Part shown: piece by piece, positions 15,192 to 23,243 of the stretch
Numbering within the stretch: the first letter of the stretch is position 1
Layout of the letters: the number at the start of each line of letters is the position of its first letter
From: Chloroflexota bacterium
Lineage (GTDB): Bacteria; Chloroflexota; Anaerolineae; Anaerolineales; Villigracilaceae
Length of the DNA: 37,514 nucleotides
Assembly (NCBI GenBank): GCA_021787595.1
Contig: JAJYLQ010000032.1
Coordinates: 1 to 37,514 of the forward strand
Direction: 5' to 3'
Program-made: the position numbers and the translations under genes
The notes under the pieces: model-generated
What the model was told of the DNA's origin: nothing
Databases searched by the model: none
The model's input: the letters and a program-made list of their open reading frames with translations, nothing else

Positions 15192-16505
15192 CTAGATGAA
15201 ATGCAGCTCCGCAGCCTGCCTCTCCAAATCCTTGCGGAAATCTGGATGCGCGATTCCGATCAGTTGCTTTGCGCGCTGGCGGATTGTCTTGCCGTACAGG
15301 TCCGCGATGCCGTATTCAGTGACAATGTAGTGAACGTGGTTGCGGCCGGTCACAACGCCCGCACCCTGTTTCAGCATGGGGACGATGCGGCTTAACGTGG
15401 TGCCGTCGCGCAAAGTTGTTGCGCTGGGCAAAGCGATGATCGGCACGCCGCCCTTCGAGCGGGATGCACCGTAGATGAAATCGAGCTGGCCGCCGATGCC
15501 GCTGTAGAATTTTGGCCCGATGCTGTCGGCGCAGACCTGGCCGGTGAGATCCACTTCGATGGCGGAGTTGATGGCGACCATGCGCTCGTTCTGCGCGATC
15601 ACGAACGGATCATTGATATATTCGGTGCGGTGCAATTCGATGAGCGCGTTGTCGTCCACCCAATCGTAGAGTTTTTTCGTGCCGAGGATGAATCCCGCCA
15701 CGATCTTGCCCGGATGCAGACTCTTGCGCGCGCTGGTCAGTACGCCGCGTTCGACGAGTTCGATCACGCCGTCCGAGAAGAGTTCGCTGTGTACACCGAG
15801 GTCCTTCTTATCGAATAGATATTTCAACACCGCGTCCGGAATCGCGCCGATGCCCATTTGCATCGTCGCGCCGTCGGGGATCAGTTCGGCGATGTGGCCT
15901 GCGATCTTTTCCACGACTTCGTTATCGCCGTCTTCGGCCATCGGCATTTCCGGGATCGGATAATTGACCGGCACGATGTAATTCAGGCGGCTGACGTGAA
16001 TGAACGAATCGCCGAGCGTGCGCGGCATCTGGTCGTTCACTTCGGCGATGATGATCCTGGCCGATTCCGCCGCGGACTTGGTCAGGCCGACTTCCACGCC
16101 GAGGCTGCAAAATCCGTGCTCATCGGGCCGCGACACGTGAATGAATGCCGCGTCAACGGGCAGGATGCCGCGCTTGAACAACAGCGGGAATTCGGAAAGA
16201 AGAACCGGCGTGAAATCGGCGCGGCCTTCCTGTACCGCCTTGCGGACATTCGGGCTGATGAACATCGTGTTGACGCGCAAATGTCCTTCGAGGTCCGGCT
16301 TCACGTAATCAGCCGAACCGACCGTCAGGGCCTGGCAAACTTCGACATCCCTGAGATTCGGAGCCTGCTTCACCAAAGCGGCGAGCGTCTCCTGCGGCAC
16401 GGACACGTTCCCGGTCATGAAGATGCGGTTTCCCGATTTGACGGCCTTGACCGCTTCCTGCGCGCTGACAATGCGCGATTGGTACTGGCTAGTCCAGTCC
16501 ATCAT
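15192..16505 (-). CDS. Acetyl-CoA hydrolase/CoA-transferase family protein (4-hydroxybutyrate CoA-transferase-like)
   Basis: A 437-residue family I CoA-transferase-type enzyme. Both halves are visible: an N-terminal part (about 1-190, with VSVPQETLAAL and HVSRPDEHGFCSLG) and a C-terminal part (GATMQMGIGAIPDAVL...HSELFSDG...YIVTEYGIADLYGKT). Glu241 in VHSELFSDG is at the position of the catalytic glutamate of 4-hydroxybutyrate CoA-transferase. Substrate (acetate, propionate, butyrate, 4-hydroxybutyrate) cannot be decided. It starts with ATGATG after AGGAGGTGG. Its first 17 bases overlap the end of the alanine dehydrogenase gene, so the two are co-transcribed and probably translationally coupled. 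Confidence 0.9.
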   Translation of the reverse strand: MMDWTSQYQSRIVSAQEAVKAVKSGNRIFMTGNVSVPQETLAALVKQAPNLRDVEVCQALTVGSADYVKPDLEGHLRVNTMFISPNVRKAVQEGRADFTPVLLSEFPLLFKRGILPVDAAFIHVSRPDEHGFCSLGVEVGLTKSAAESARIIIAEVNDQMPRTLGDSFIHVSRLNYIVPVNYPIPEMPMAEDGDNEVVEKIAGHIAELIPDGATMQMGIGAIPDAVLKYLFDKKDLGVHSELFSDGVIELVERGVLTSARKSLHPGKIVAGFILGTKKLYDWVDDNALIELHRTEYINDPFVIAQNERMVAINSAIEVDLTGQVCADSIGPKFYSGIGGQLDFIYGASRSKGGVPIIALPSATTLRDGTTLSRIVPMLKQGAGVVTGRNHVHYIVTEYGIADLYGKTIRQRAKQLIGIAHPDFRKDLERQAAELHFI

Positions 16506-17589
16506 CCACCTCCTGGTGATTGGTCAGGCGTGCAAGATGGCGGATCTCACCGTTATACGTGTTTACCGCAGGCTCAATGGACGGATCGTTCAAAAGTGCG
16601 TCTGCTCCGAGATCTGCAATTTGCGTGATGTACGACATGGCCGCATTGACAAACGCGTGGGTGGCTGTGCGCGCCACCGCACCGGGGATGTTCGGCACAC
16701 AGTAATGCAGGATGCCTTCCTCGATGTACACCGGATGCTCGTGCGTGGTCGGGCGCGACGTTTCCGCGCAGCCGCCCTCGTCAATGCTGATGTCCATGAT
16801 GACGGAACGCGGCTTCATCGAGCGCACCATTTCGCGCGTGACGAGGATCGGCGAGCGCTGCCCCGGAACGAGCACCGCGCCGACCACGACATCCGCGTAT
16901 GCCACCGAGCGTTCGATGTTTCGTTTGGTCGAGAGCATCGTGACGATGTTTGGAAAGCGGTCCCAAAGCCGCTGAAGCGCGGCGAGGTTTTGGTCAATCA
17001 CCGTGACGTGCGCGCCCATGCCGAGGAACATTCCCGTGGCATACGTGCCGACCACGCCCGCGCCCAGGACCACGGCTTCGGCGGGCGGGACGCCCGGCAC
17101 CCCGCCCATCAAAATTCCTTTGCCGCCCCAATTATTCTGAAGCAGGCGCGCCGCGATCTGCGCCGCCATCGCGCCGCCGATCTGGCTGAACGGAAACAGC
17201 ACAGGCAGCGAGCCGTCCGGTGCCTGGATCTGCTCGTACGCGATGGAGGCGATCTTTTTCTCGAGCAGGATGTCTATCTTGTCCTGCCGCGCCGAAGCCA
17301 GATGCAAAAACCCGGCCAGGATCGTGCCGGGCCGCAGCCAGTCCAATTCCTCCTTGAGCGGGCGCGAAACTTTCAAGGCCAGGTCCGCGCGGCCAAAGGC
17401 CTCCTCTGTCGAATAGACGAGACGCGCTCCGGCCTTCTCGTAATTCGCGTCGCTGAAGCCGGCTTCGAGTCCCGCTTCGTGCTCGACGAAAACCTTGTGC
17501 CCGTTTTGAACCAGGATTTCCACGCCTGCGGGGGATAGTCCCACGCGGTATTCGAACGGACGCCTTTCTTTGGGTATTCCGATGTTCAT
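16489..17589 (-). CDS. ald: Alanine dehydrogenase
   Basis: A 366-residue enzyme, the usual length, catalysing L-alanine + NAD+ + H2O to pyruvate + NH4+ + NADH. The start MNIGIPKERRPFEYRVGL follows GGAGGATCT. Expected active-site residues are present: Arg15, Lys73 (LKVSRP), His96 (FLHLAS) and Asp270 (ISIDEGG). The Rossmann motif is VLGAGVVG (174-181). The N-terminal AlaDh/PNT domain is followed by the NAD domain. It is in one operon with the CoA-transferase downstream (17-base overlap). It makes pyruvate, linking it to acetyl-CoA metabolism; the nearby ornithine genes suggest amino-acid use. Confidence 0.95.
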   Translation of the reverse strand: MNIGIPKERRPFEYRVGLSPAGVEILVQNGHKVFVEHEAGLEAGFSDANYEKAGARLVYSTEEAFGRADLALKVSRPLKEELDWLRPGTILAGFLHLASARQDKIDILLEKKIASIAYEQIQAPDGSLPVLFPFSQIGGAMAAQIAARLLQNNWGGKGILMGGVPGVPPAEAVVLGAGVVGTYATGMFLGMGAHVTVIDQNLAALQRLWDRFPNIVTMLSTKRNIERSVAYADVVVGAVLVPGQRSPILVTREMVRSMKPRSVIMDISIDEGGCAETSRPTTHEHPVYIEEGILHYCVPNIPGAVARTATHAFVNAAMSYITQIADLGADALLNDPSIEPAVNTYNGEIRHLARLTNHQEVDDGLD

Positions 17590-17604
17590 AGATCCTCCGT
17601 GTTA

Positions 17605-17652
17605 AAGTAAAGACTTCCGAAGTCAGGATGAGGACATGGACTTCGGAAGTCT
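17605..17652 (-). terminator. Terminator after the ornithine aminotransferase gene
   Basis: A perfect 14-bp inverted repeat AGACTTCCGAAGTC (17611-17624) / GACTTCGGAAGTCT (17639-17652) with a 14-base loop. Leftwards it runs into TTTACTTT. It lies just after the aminotransferase stop and upstream of ald, so the two are probably separate units. Confidence 0.7.
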
Positions 17653-17656
17653 CAGG

Positions 17657-18859
17657 CTAATTCATGTTGAGCGCTTCTCTGATAATGGGAAGCGCCCAAT
17701 CAATGGTCTCCTTTTCGATCACAAGCGGCGGCGCAAAGCGGATCACGTTTTCGTGCGTCTCTTTGGCAAGGATGCCTTTGTTTTGCATCGCTTCGCAAAA
17801 ACGCCGCGCCCCGCCAGCGGATGGCTTCAATTCGACGCCGATCAGCAGTCCCTTGCCGCGCACTTCTTTGACGTGCGGGCTGGGGATTTCTGCCAGTTGC
17901 TCCATGAAATATGTGCCGAGTGATTCGGCGCGTTCGGCGAGTCTTTCGTCGCGGATGACAGCCAGTGCCGCGCGCGCAACCGCCGCGGCCAATGGGTTTC
18001 CGCCGAACGTCGAGCCATGCTCGCCGGGCGTGAACAAACCGAGGATGGGTTGATCCGCCAGAATTGCCGACACCGGATAAAAGCCCCCGGCCAATGCCTT
18101 GCCAATGATCGCGATATCTGGCCGGACGCCTTCGTGTTCGCACGCAAATAATTTTCCCGTGCGCGCCAACCCGGTTTGGATTTCATCGGCGATGAACAAG
18201 ACATTATTCCTTTTGCAGATCTCGGAAACTTTCCTGAGATAACCCGCAGGCGGAATAATGACTCCGCCCTCGCCTTGAATCGGTTCGAGCATCACCGCCG
18301 CCGTATTTTTGTTGATGGCTTTTTCCACCGCGGGCGCGTCTCCGTATGGCACGGTGACAAATCCGGGCGTGAACGGGCCGAAGTCATCGCGATACGCCGG
18401 CTCGGTCGAGAACGAGATGATGGTGGTTGTCCGCCCGTGGAAATTTCCCTGCGCGGTAATGATCTCCGCTCGATGGCGCGGCACGCCCTTGACTCGATAC
18501 GCCCACTTGCGCGCCAGCTTGATGGCCGTCTCGACCGCCTCCGCGCCGGAATTCATCGGCAGCGACATTTCGTAGCCGGTCATTTCGGAAAGTTCTTTAT
18601 AGAAGAGCGGAAGCTGGTCGTTGCGGAACGCGCGCGAGGTCAGCGTGAGTTTTTTGGCTTGTTCGAGCATCGCATTCAGGATTCTTGGATGAACGTGTCC
18701 CTGGTTGAGCGCGGAATACGCGGACAAACAATCCAAATATTTTTTCCCATCAACGTCGTAAACCCAAACGCCTTCGCCGCGTTCGATCACCACGTCCAGC
18801 GGATGATAATTGTGCGCGCCGTATTCTTCTTCGATCGCGATAAAATCCTTTGTATTCAT
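17657..18859 (-). CDS. rocD: Ornithine aminotransferase
   Basis: A 400-residue class III PLP-dependent aminotransferase: ornithine + 2-oxoglutarate to glutamate semialdehyde + glutamate. The start matches bacterial RocD ([21 protein letters not shown]), with [17 protein letters not shown], the cofactor aspartate Asp225 ([14 protein letters not shown]) and the Schiff-base Lys254 ([15 protein letters not shown]). [12 protein letters not shown] and [10 protein letters not shown] are also typical. Related acetylornithine aminotransferases lack the N-terminal EEYGAHNY pattern, so RocD is preferred. Its neighbour on the same strand is ornithine carbamoyltransferase, so both enzymes act on ornithine. 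Confidence 0.94.
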   Translation of the reverse strand: MNTKDFIAIEEEYGAHNYHPLDVVIERGEGVWVYDVDGKKYLDCLSAYSALNQGHVHPRILNAMLEQAKKLTLTSRAFRNDQLPLFYKELSEMTGYEMSLPMNSGAEAVETAIKLARKWAYRVKGVPRHRAEIITAQGNFHGRTTTIISFSTEPAYRDDFGPFTPGFVTVPYGDAPAVEKAINKNTAAVMLEPIQGEGGVIIPPAGYLRKVSEICKRNNVLFIADEIQTGLARTGKLFACEHEGVRPDIAIIGKALAGGFYPVSAILADQPILGLFTPGEHGSTFGGNPLAAAVARAALAVIRDERLAERAESLGTYFMEQLAEIPSPHVKEVRGKGLLIGVELKPSAGGARRFCEAMQNKGILAKETHENVIRFAPPLVIEKETIDWALPIIREALNMN

Positions 18860-18948
18860 AAATTATCCTATAACGTTCTTGTAAGGGCACAGCAAGACAA
18901 TTGACCGTCAAACCTGTTTCAAGTTTCGCTGCGCCCTTACCATAACAA

Positions 18949-19887
18949 TTACGCTACGCCAAACAATCTCGCGAGAATCGCCTTCTGCGCGTGCAGACGA
19001 TTATGCGCCTGTGGGAAGATGACCGAGTGCGGGCCATCGGCAACTTCATCGGTCAGCTCATGATTGCGATGCGCGGGCAGGCAGTGCATCACGATCACAT
19101 CCCTGTCCGCTTCACTGACAAGCTTCGCATTGACTTGATAAGGCGGGAAAACCTTCTCACGTTTGGCTGTTTCTTCTTCCTGTCCCATGCTGGTCCATGT
19201 ATCCGTATAAATCACGTGCGCGCCTCTGACGGCTTCGTGCGGATCGCGCAGGAAACGTAGGGACGGGGTAACCCCGTCCCTACCCGTTTCCTGCGCGATG
19301 TTCTTGGCAATCTCGACCGCTTTCGGATTCAAGTCATAACCTTCGGGGCTGGCGAGCGTGAAATTCCATCCGAGTTTGGCTGCGACGTGCATCAGCGAAA
19401 CCGCGACGTTATTCCCGTCACCAACGAACGTGACATTCAAGCCTTTGGCTTTGCCAAACTTTTCCTGGATGGTCAACGCATCCGCCATTCCCTGGCATGG
19501 ATGGTTGTAATCGCTCAAGCCATTGACCACAGGAATGCTCGACCACTTTGCCAATTCCAAAACATGTTCGTGTTGGAAGACGCGTGCCATCAGCGCATGG
19601 ACATACCCCGAAAGCACGCGTGCCACATCCGCAATCGCTTCGCGTTGGCCGAGTCCGATCTCGTTCGGCGAGAGATACAGCGCGTCGCCGCCCATGTGAC
19701 GCATCGCCATGTCGAACGAAACGCGCGTCCGCAGGCTGGGCTTCTGGAAGATCATCCCCAGCACTTTGCCTTTGAAGAGCGGGGGATTGCCTTTCTCGAA
19801 GTATTCCTTTTTCAAACGAACGGCCAGGTCCAACAAACCCTGAACTTCCCCCGAAGATAAATCCGAAACGGCTAGAAAATGGTTCAT
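18949..19887 (-). CDS. argF: Ornithine carbamoyltransferase carrying an in-frame palindromic insertion
   Basis: The start is ATG 19887, preceded six bases earlier by GAGGAG; a TTG two codons upstream is less likely. The 312-residue enzyme condenses ornithine and carbamoyl phosphate to citrulline. Motifs: SLRTR (51-55, carbamoyl phosphate), HPCQ (129-132), VGDGNN (155-160), [10 protein letters not shown] (228-237) and MHCLPAHR (267-274). Residues 197-215 are encoded by a 57-bp palindrome; the stretch [10 protein letters not shown] at about 203-212 makes the ETG-to-DPHEAV connection roughly five residues longer than in the homologues I recall. The frame is kept and all active-site motifs are intact, so the enzyme is probably functional. 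Catabolic use (arginine deiminase pathway) cannot be excluded. Confidence 0.94.
   Translation of the reverse strand: MNHFLAVSDLSSGEVQGLLDLAVRLKKEYFEKGNPPLFKGKVLGMIFQKPSLRTRVSFDMAMRHMGGDALYLSPNEIGLGQREAIADVARVLSGYVHALMARVFQHEHVLELAKWSSIPVVNGLSDYNHPCQGMADALTIQEKFGKAKGLNVTFVGDGNNVAVSLMHVAAKLGWNFTLASPEGYDLNPKAVEIAKNIAQETGRDGVTPSLRFLRDPHEAVRGAHVIYTDTWTSMGQEEETAKREKVFPPYQVNAKLVSEADRDVIVMHCLPAHRNHELTDEVADGPHSVIFPQAHNRLHAQKAILARLFGVA
19243..19299. repeat. 57-bp palindrome within argF
   Basis: Outer arms ATCGCGCAGGAAACG (19243-19257) and CGTTTCCTGCGCGAT (19285-19299) are exact reverse complements; the inner arms GTAGGGACGGGGT (19257-19269) and ACCCCGTCCCTAC (19271-19283) pair perfectly around a single base. 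The total length, 57, is a multiple of three. Confidence 0.9.
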
Positions 19888-19999
19888 TGCCAACTCCTCA
19901 ATGTGTTAAGTATAGTGGTTTAGGCCAATTGTAACCTGTCTAAATCGTCACGGGTTAGGAGTGATGTTCATCCAACTATGTTCGCTTATAATGAATGGG

Positions 20000-20317
20000 A
20001 TGCTTTCTCCCTCGGTAACGTTCACTCTTCCTAAAGCAATCAAAGCGACGGTTACGGACGACACATTAACTGTGGACTTGGATGATGGTCGCACGATCTC
20101 TGTTCCGATTGGCTGGTATCCGCGCCTGGAACATGGCACATATGCGGAGCGCGCAATGTTCAGATTGCGGGAGCTGGTTTTGGACTTCATTGGCCCGACC
20201 TCGACGAAGATATTGGCGTTGATGGACTGTTGCTTGGCAAGCGTTCTGCGGAAAGCCCGCAATCGTTTGAAGTTTGAAGCCTGGCTACAAAAACGAAAAC
20301 AGACCAAAGGGAAATAA
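20000..20317 (+). pseudogene. DUF2442-like protein with two compensating frameshifts
   Basis: From ATG 20000 the frame reads MLSPSVTFTLPKAIKATV...LDDGRTISVPIGWYPRLEHGTYAERAMFR, the start of a DUF2442 protein (often paired with toxin-like DUF4160). At about 20164 one base appears to be missing: the next frame gives the expected continuation GAGFGLHWPDLDEDIGVDG. Near the end, TTTGAAG is duplicated in tandem (20266-20279), adding seven bases and returning to the original frame for FEAWLQKRKQTKGK. The frame stays open across both changes, so a 105-residue protein with about 36 scrambled residues could still be made. No ribosome binding site is evident. Confidence 0.6.
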
Positions 20318-20327
20318 CGCTATCTTC

Positions 20328-20350
20328 TTCGCGGGGCTAAAGCCACCTGC
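20328..20350 (+). repeat. 23-bp direct repeat, copy 1 (left of brnTA)
   Basis: TTCGCGGGGCTAAAGCCACC then TGC; 21 of 23 bases are the same as copy 2 at 21031-21053. Confidence 0.8.
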
Positions 20351-20511
20351 TCAGTACATGGAAGTCCTGCGGACTGATTCGCCGAGTCGGTTTCAACTGA
20401 CTTTCACGAATTGAGGCAGAACTTTAGTTCATGCCAACTTGTTGGACGTGACGTATATCTCGACAATCATGGCAATTTGACGTATTTACAATTTGACAAT
20501 ACAATTGAATT

Positions 20512-20787
20512 ATGCGATTCGAATGGGATGAGAACAAGCGACTCATCAATATCAAAAAACATGGCATTGACTTTGCAGATATTCCCGCAATTTTTGAACA
20601 CGACATCGTCACCGCGATTGATGATCGTTTTGATTATGGCGAAACGCGTTATCAAACACTTGGTTTACTAAAGAGCCGTGTCATTCTCGTTGTTCATACT
20701 GAATCCGAAACCGTTATTCGTATTATTTCCGCGCGAAAGGCAACCAAATATGAAGAAGAAGCTTATTTCTCCCAAATCTCAAACTGA
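20512..20787 (+). CDS. brnT: BrnT-family ribonuclease toxin
   Basis: A 91-residue protein starting MRFEWDENKRLINIKKHGIDFAD, the F-E-W-D-x-x-K-x-x-x-N-x-x-K-H-G pattern of the BrnT family (RelE-like ribonuclease fold). The mid-region DDRFDYGETRYQTLGLLKSRVILVVHTE and the C-terminal RIISARKATKYEEEAY fit the family. Toxins of this type cut RNA and stop translation; BrnA binds and neutralises the toxin. It is the first gene of a canonical brnT-brnA pair; brnA starts inside its last 38 bases, so translation is coupled. The length is normal. Confidence 0.93.
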   Translation: MRFEWDENKRLINIKKHGIDFADIPAIFEHDIVTAIDDRFDYGETRYQTLGLLKSRVILVVHTESETVIRIISARKATKYEEEAYFSQISN

Positions 20788-21043
20788 CTTTGCCCGTCTT
20801 GACAAAATGAAAGATGAAGATATTGATCTCTCCGACGCGCCAGAGATCACACCCGAAATGTTTGCCAAAGCCATCGTGCGGCGCGGACTCAAGCCGCGCA
20901 CCAAAAAGCAAGTGACTTTACGCATGGATAGCGATGTTTTGAATTGGTTCAAGAAACAAGGACGCGGCTACCAAACCAAGATCAACTTGCTGTTGCGCGC
21001 TTATATGGAAGAACATGTGAAGCGACCACCTTCGCGGGGCTAA
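20750..21043 (+). CDS. brnA: BrnA-family antitoxin
   Basis: A 97-residue protein from ATG 20750 (MKKKLISPKSQTDFARLDKM), inside the 3' end of brnT. It has the acidic DEDIDLSDAPEITPEMFAKA segment that contacts the toxin and a C-terminal ribbon-helix-helix DNA-binding region (KKQVTLRMDSDVLNWFKKQG, then YQTKINLLLRAYMEEH). BrnA neutralises BrnT and, in the known systems, represses the operon. Its last residues PSRG and the stop are encoded by the 23-bp repeat that also lies upstream of brnT, so the natural C-terminus may have been replaced. Confidence 0.92.
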   Translation: MKKKLISPKSQTDFARLDKMKDEDIDLSDAPEITPEMFAKAIVRRGLKPRTKKQVTLRMDSDVLNWFKKQGRGYQTKINLLLRAYMEEHVKRPPSRG

Positions 21044-21053
21044 GGCCGCCTGC
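21031..21053 (+). repeat. 23-bp direct repeat, copy 2 (right of brnTA)
   Basis: TTCGCGGGGCTAAGGCCGCC then TGC, two mismatches to copy 1. It overlaps the brnA stop codon (21041-21043) and ends 18 bases before the hydrolase start. Confidence 0.8.
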
Positions 21054-21070
21054 ATCCATCGAAAAATAAC

Positions 21071-21958
21071 ATGAAAAATCTCTGGGAAAAGCAAGTTGAA
21101 GGACATCGTCTTGTAGCTATTTCAACCAATACTTCTGGTGATTTTGGTATTCCTGTTTTCTTCTTGCATGGTATCGGCGGGTCAATATATTTTTGGACAC
21201 CCGAAGAAACATCTCTCTTTCACCATGTTGGCTCTTGCTACTCACTGAGTTTGCCAGGGCATTATCCCGCTATTCCTCCCAAAGAATTTACCGCCACATC
21301 CATTACAGCCGCGTTGATAGCCCGACTTCTGTCAAAATCCATTCAAGAAATAGTTGGAAACAAGAAAGTCTTATTGGTTGGTCACTCCACGGGCGGGTTT
21401 GCCGCCTTATGCATAGCGATATACGCTCCCCAAGTTGTATCAGGAATAGTTTCTATTGCGGGTTTTTGTAAAGGTCAGTGGACAGGCGCGTTGGGTTTCA
21501 ATCAGTGGCTCGTTCGTCAAGGCTCCATGGGCCGCGCCATGTTCAAAAAAGTATATCAACTCGGAGGTGTAAACAAGGAAATTTTTCGGATGTTCTGGCA
21601 AGTCTACGCAAACGACCACATGGCTTTATTCAGTCATCCACATTTCAACGCGGTGGTAAACAGCACGTTCCCTGATGTTCAAAACCTCGATTTAGATTCA
21701 ATAGTCAGTTATTTTACGGCAATGCCTCAAATTGACATAACTCCAGATCTATCTAAAATAGATGTTCCAACATGTGTGATCGTTGGGGATAGAGACCCTA
21801 TTGTCCCCTCAAGGCAATCATTAATTATTGCAGAGAAAATCGCCAACTCAAATCTAGCGGTAATAAAAGGTTCTGGGCATCTCCCGTTTTTTGAGAAGCC
21901 AATCGAATATAAAAGAGCTGTAGATGCTTGGCTTGCAGAGTTTCTATCTTTATCCTGA
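21071..21958 (+). CDS. Alpha/beta hydrolase
   Basis: A 295-residue alpha/beta-hydrolase fold protein. The oxyanion region FFLHGIGGS (31-38), the nucleophile elbow GHSTGG with Ser106, the acid in VGDRDPIVP (Asp240 or Asp242) and His270 (GSGHLPFFEKP) form a complete catalytic set. There is no signal peptide. The substrate is unknown. The gene is noticeably AT-richer and Lys/Asn/Ser-rich compared with the flanking metabolic genes, as is the nitrilase gene that follows 39 bases later on the same strand, so the pair may have arrived together by transfer and could act in one pathway (ester or amide breakdown). Confidence 0.88.
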   Translation: MKNLWEKQVEGHRLVAISTNTSGDFGIPVFFLHGIGGSIYFWTPEETSLFHHVGSCYSLSLPGHYPAIPPKEFTATSITAALIARLLSKSIQEIVGNKKVLLVGHSTGGFAALCIAIYAPQVVSGIVSIAGFCKGQWTGALGFNQWLVRQGSMGRAMFKKVYQLGGVNKEIFRMFWQVYANDHMALFSHPHFNAVVNSTFPDVQNLDLDSIVSYFTAMPQIDITPDLSKIDVPTCVIVGDRDPIVPSRQSLIIAEKIANSNLAVIKGSGHLPFFEKPIEYKRAVDAWLAEFLSLS

Positions 21959-21997
21959 GGCACCAATCCGAATTTTCCTTGATACTGAACAAAAACC

Positions 21998-23056
21998 ATG
22001 TCGAAATCAGCCAGAATTGCAGCCGTCCAAATGAAAGCCTCTCCATCCTCTGTCAAAGAGAGATTGGCACAGGCTGAGAAACTTGTTATACAGTGTGTCG
22101 AAAATGGGGCACGCCTTATCGTTTTGCCAGAAGTTTTCAATACAGGATATGAGTACAGCGACCGAAACTATCTACAAGCAGAGTCGTTTGATGGGGTCAC
22201 TGCCACTTGGATGAAACAAACGTCCACCCGTTATCATGTTCACTTGGCGGGCTCATTCCTTCGCAGAGAGCAAAACGAGATATTTAACACCTTGTTGCTT
22301 GTTGCCCCGGATGGTCGTCAGTGGTATTACGATAAAAACTATCCCTGGATATGGGAACGAGCATATTTTCAAAAGGGAGCAAATGTAACCATTGCCAACA
22401 CCGAATTAGGAAAAATTGGATTTCTTATCTGTTGGGATGTTGCCCATCCAAATTTATGGCGACAATACTCAGGCAAAGTTGAACTAATCATCGTGAGCAG
22501 TTGTCCTCCCAAGGCTCTTGACCTGGCATTGGTTTTTCCAGACGGGAAACGGATTATAAGCAAGAATACAGGAGCGCTTACCCAATATATGAAGCACACC
22601 TCTGATAAAACATTTGGAGAATATTTGCGCAGGCAAGCCAGTTTTCTAGGAGTTCCAGTGGCGCAAGCAACAAGTACAGGAATTTTCACTTCGCCTTTTC
22701 CGAATCCCAAATCATCTTTGACTATGCTTTCCGTCGTTTATCCACCATTATTGAAATACAAGTCTCAATTTGACCATGCTCGTATGGAAACCAATTACTT
22801 CAACGAAACCTACATAACTGATAATTCAGGGAATGTTTTACAGTCTGTTCAACCTGATACTGAAGGTGTTGCAGTAAGCGACGTAATCATGCCTGGTTTC
22901 CCTCCGCAGCCAAAAGGGAAACAACCCGCCTTTGGTATTCCTAAATCCATGTATTTGATTGACTCAATTGCTGAAATGATGTTCGCGTCCGAATACAATA
23001 AACAGACGCAAAGGTATCTTTCAAAGCAAGCTCCGTTCTTAAAAGCTGGCGGCTAA
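21998..23056 (+). CDS. Carbon-nitrogen hydrolase (nitrilase superfamily)
   Basis: A 352-residue nitrilase-superfamily enzyme with the complete Glu-Lys-Cys triad: Glu45 (VLPEVFNTGY), Lys113 (YYDKNYPW) and nucleophile Cys145 (FLICWDVAHP). The N-terminal RIAAVQMKASPSSVKERLAQAEKLV is typical. It is longer than omega-amidase types (~270) because of a C-terminal extension of about 80 residues (from about 270), which often takes part in oligomer contacts. It hydrolyses an amide, carbamoyl or nitrile bond; the substrate is not predictable. It follows the alpha/beta hydrolase with similar AT-rich composition. Confidence 0.9.
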   Translation: MSKSARIAAVQMKASPSSVKERLAQAEKLVIQCVENGARLIVLPEVFNTGYEYSDRNYLQAESFDGVTATWMKQTSTRYHVHLAGSFLRREQNEIFNTLLLVAPDGRQWYYDKNYPWIWERAYFQKGANVTIANTELGKIGFLICWDVAHPNLWRQYSGKVELIIVSSCPPKALDLALVFPDGKRIISKNTGALTQYMKHTSDKTFGEYLRRQASFLGVPVAQATSTGIFTSPFPNPKSSLTMLSVVYPPLLKYKSQFDHARMETNYFNETYITDNSGNVLQSVQPDTEGVAVSDVIMPGFPPQPKGKQPAFGIPKSMYLIDSIAEMMFASEYNKQTQRYLSKQAPFLKAGG

Positions 23057-23109
23057 TAAAGCATGTAGTGGACACTTCGGCTGTCGACTCGCGCGGATAA
23101 CGCCAGCCG

Positions 23110-23220
23110 TTACCCCGCCATCCTCACCTTCTTCCAATATCTCATCAACTCATCTGCGCTCATGCCGAGCGCGTAAGTGCGTCGCGCCTTACCGATAACC
23201 GAATCTCCTTTCGCGGTTGA
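23110..23220 (-). pseudogene. Duplicated C-terminal fragment of an MBL-fold hydrolase gene
   Basis: Minus-strand reading gives RRTYALGMSADELMRYWKKV then RMAG and a stop at 23110-23112. This is close to the C-terminus of the neighbouring MBL-fold protein (ELANPLGMSADGMYRYWKKV, then RMAEG). No upstream part of the gene is present in front of it, so this is a remnant of a tandem copy, beginning about 24 bases after the stop of the intact gene. Confidence 0.75.
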
Positions 23221-23243
23221 ATGCCGTGAAGAGATTCGTCCCA

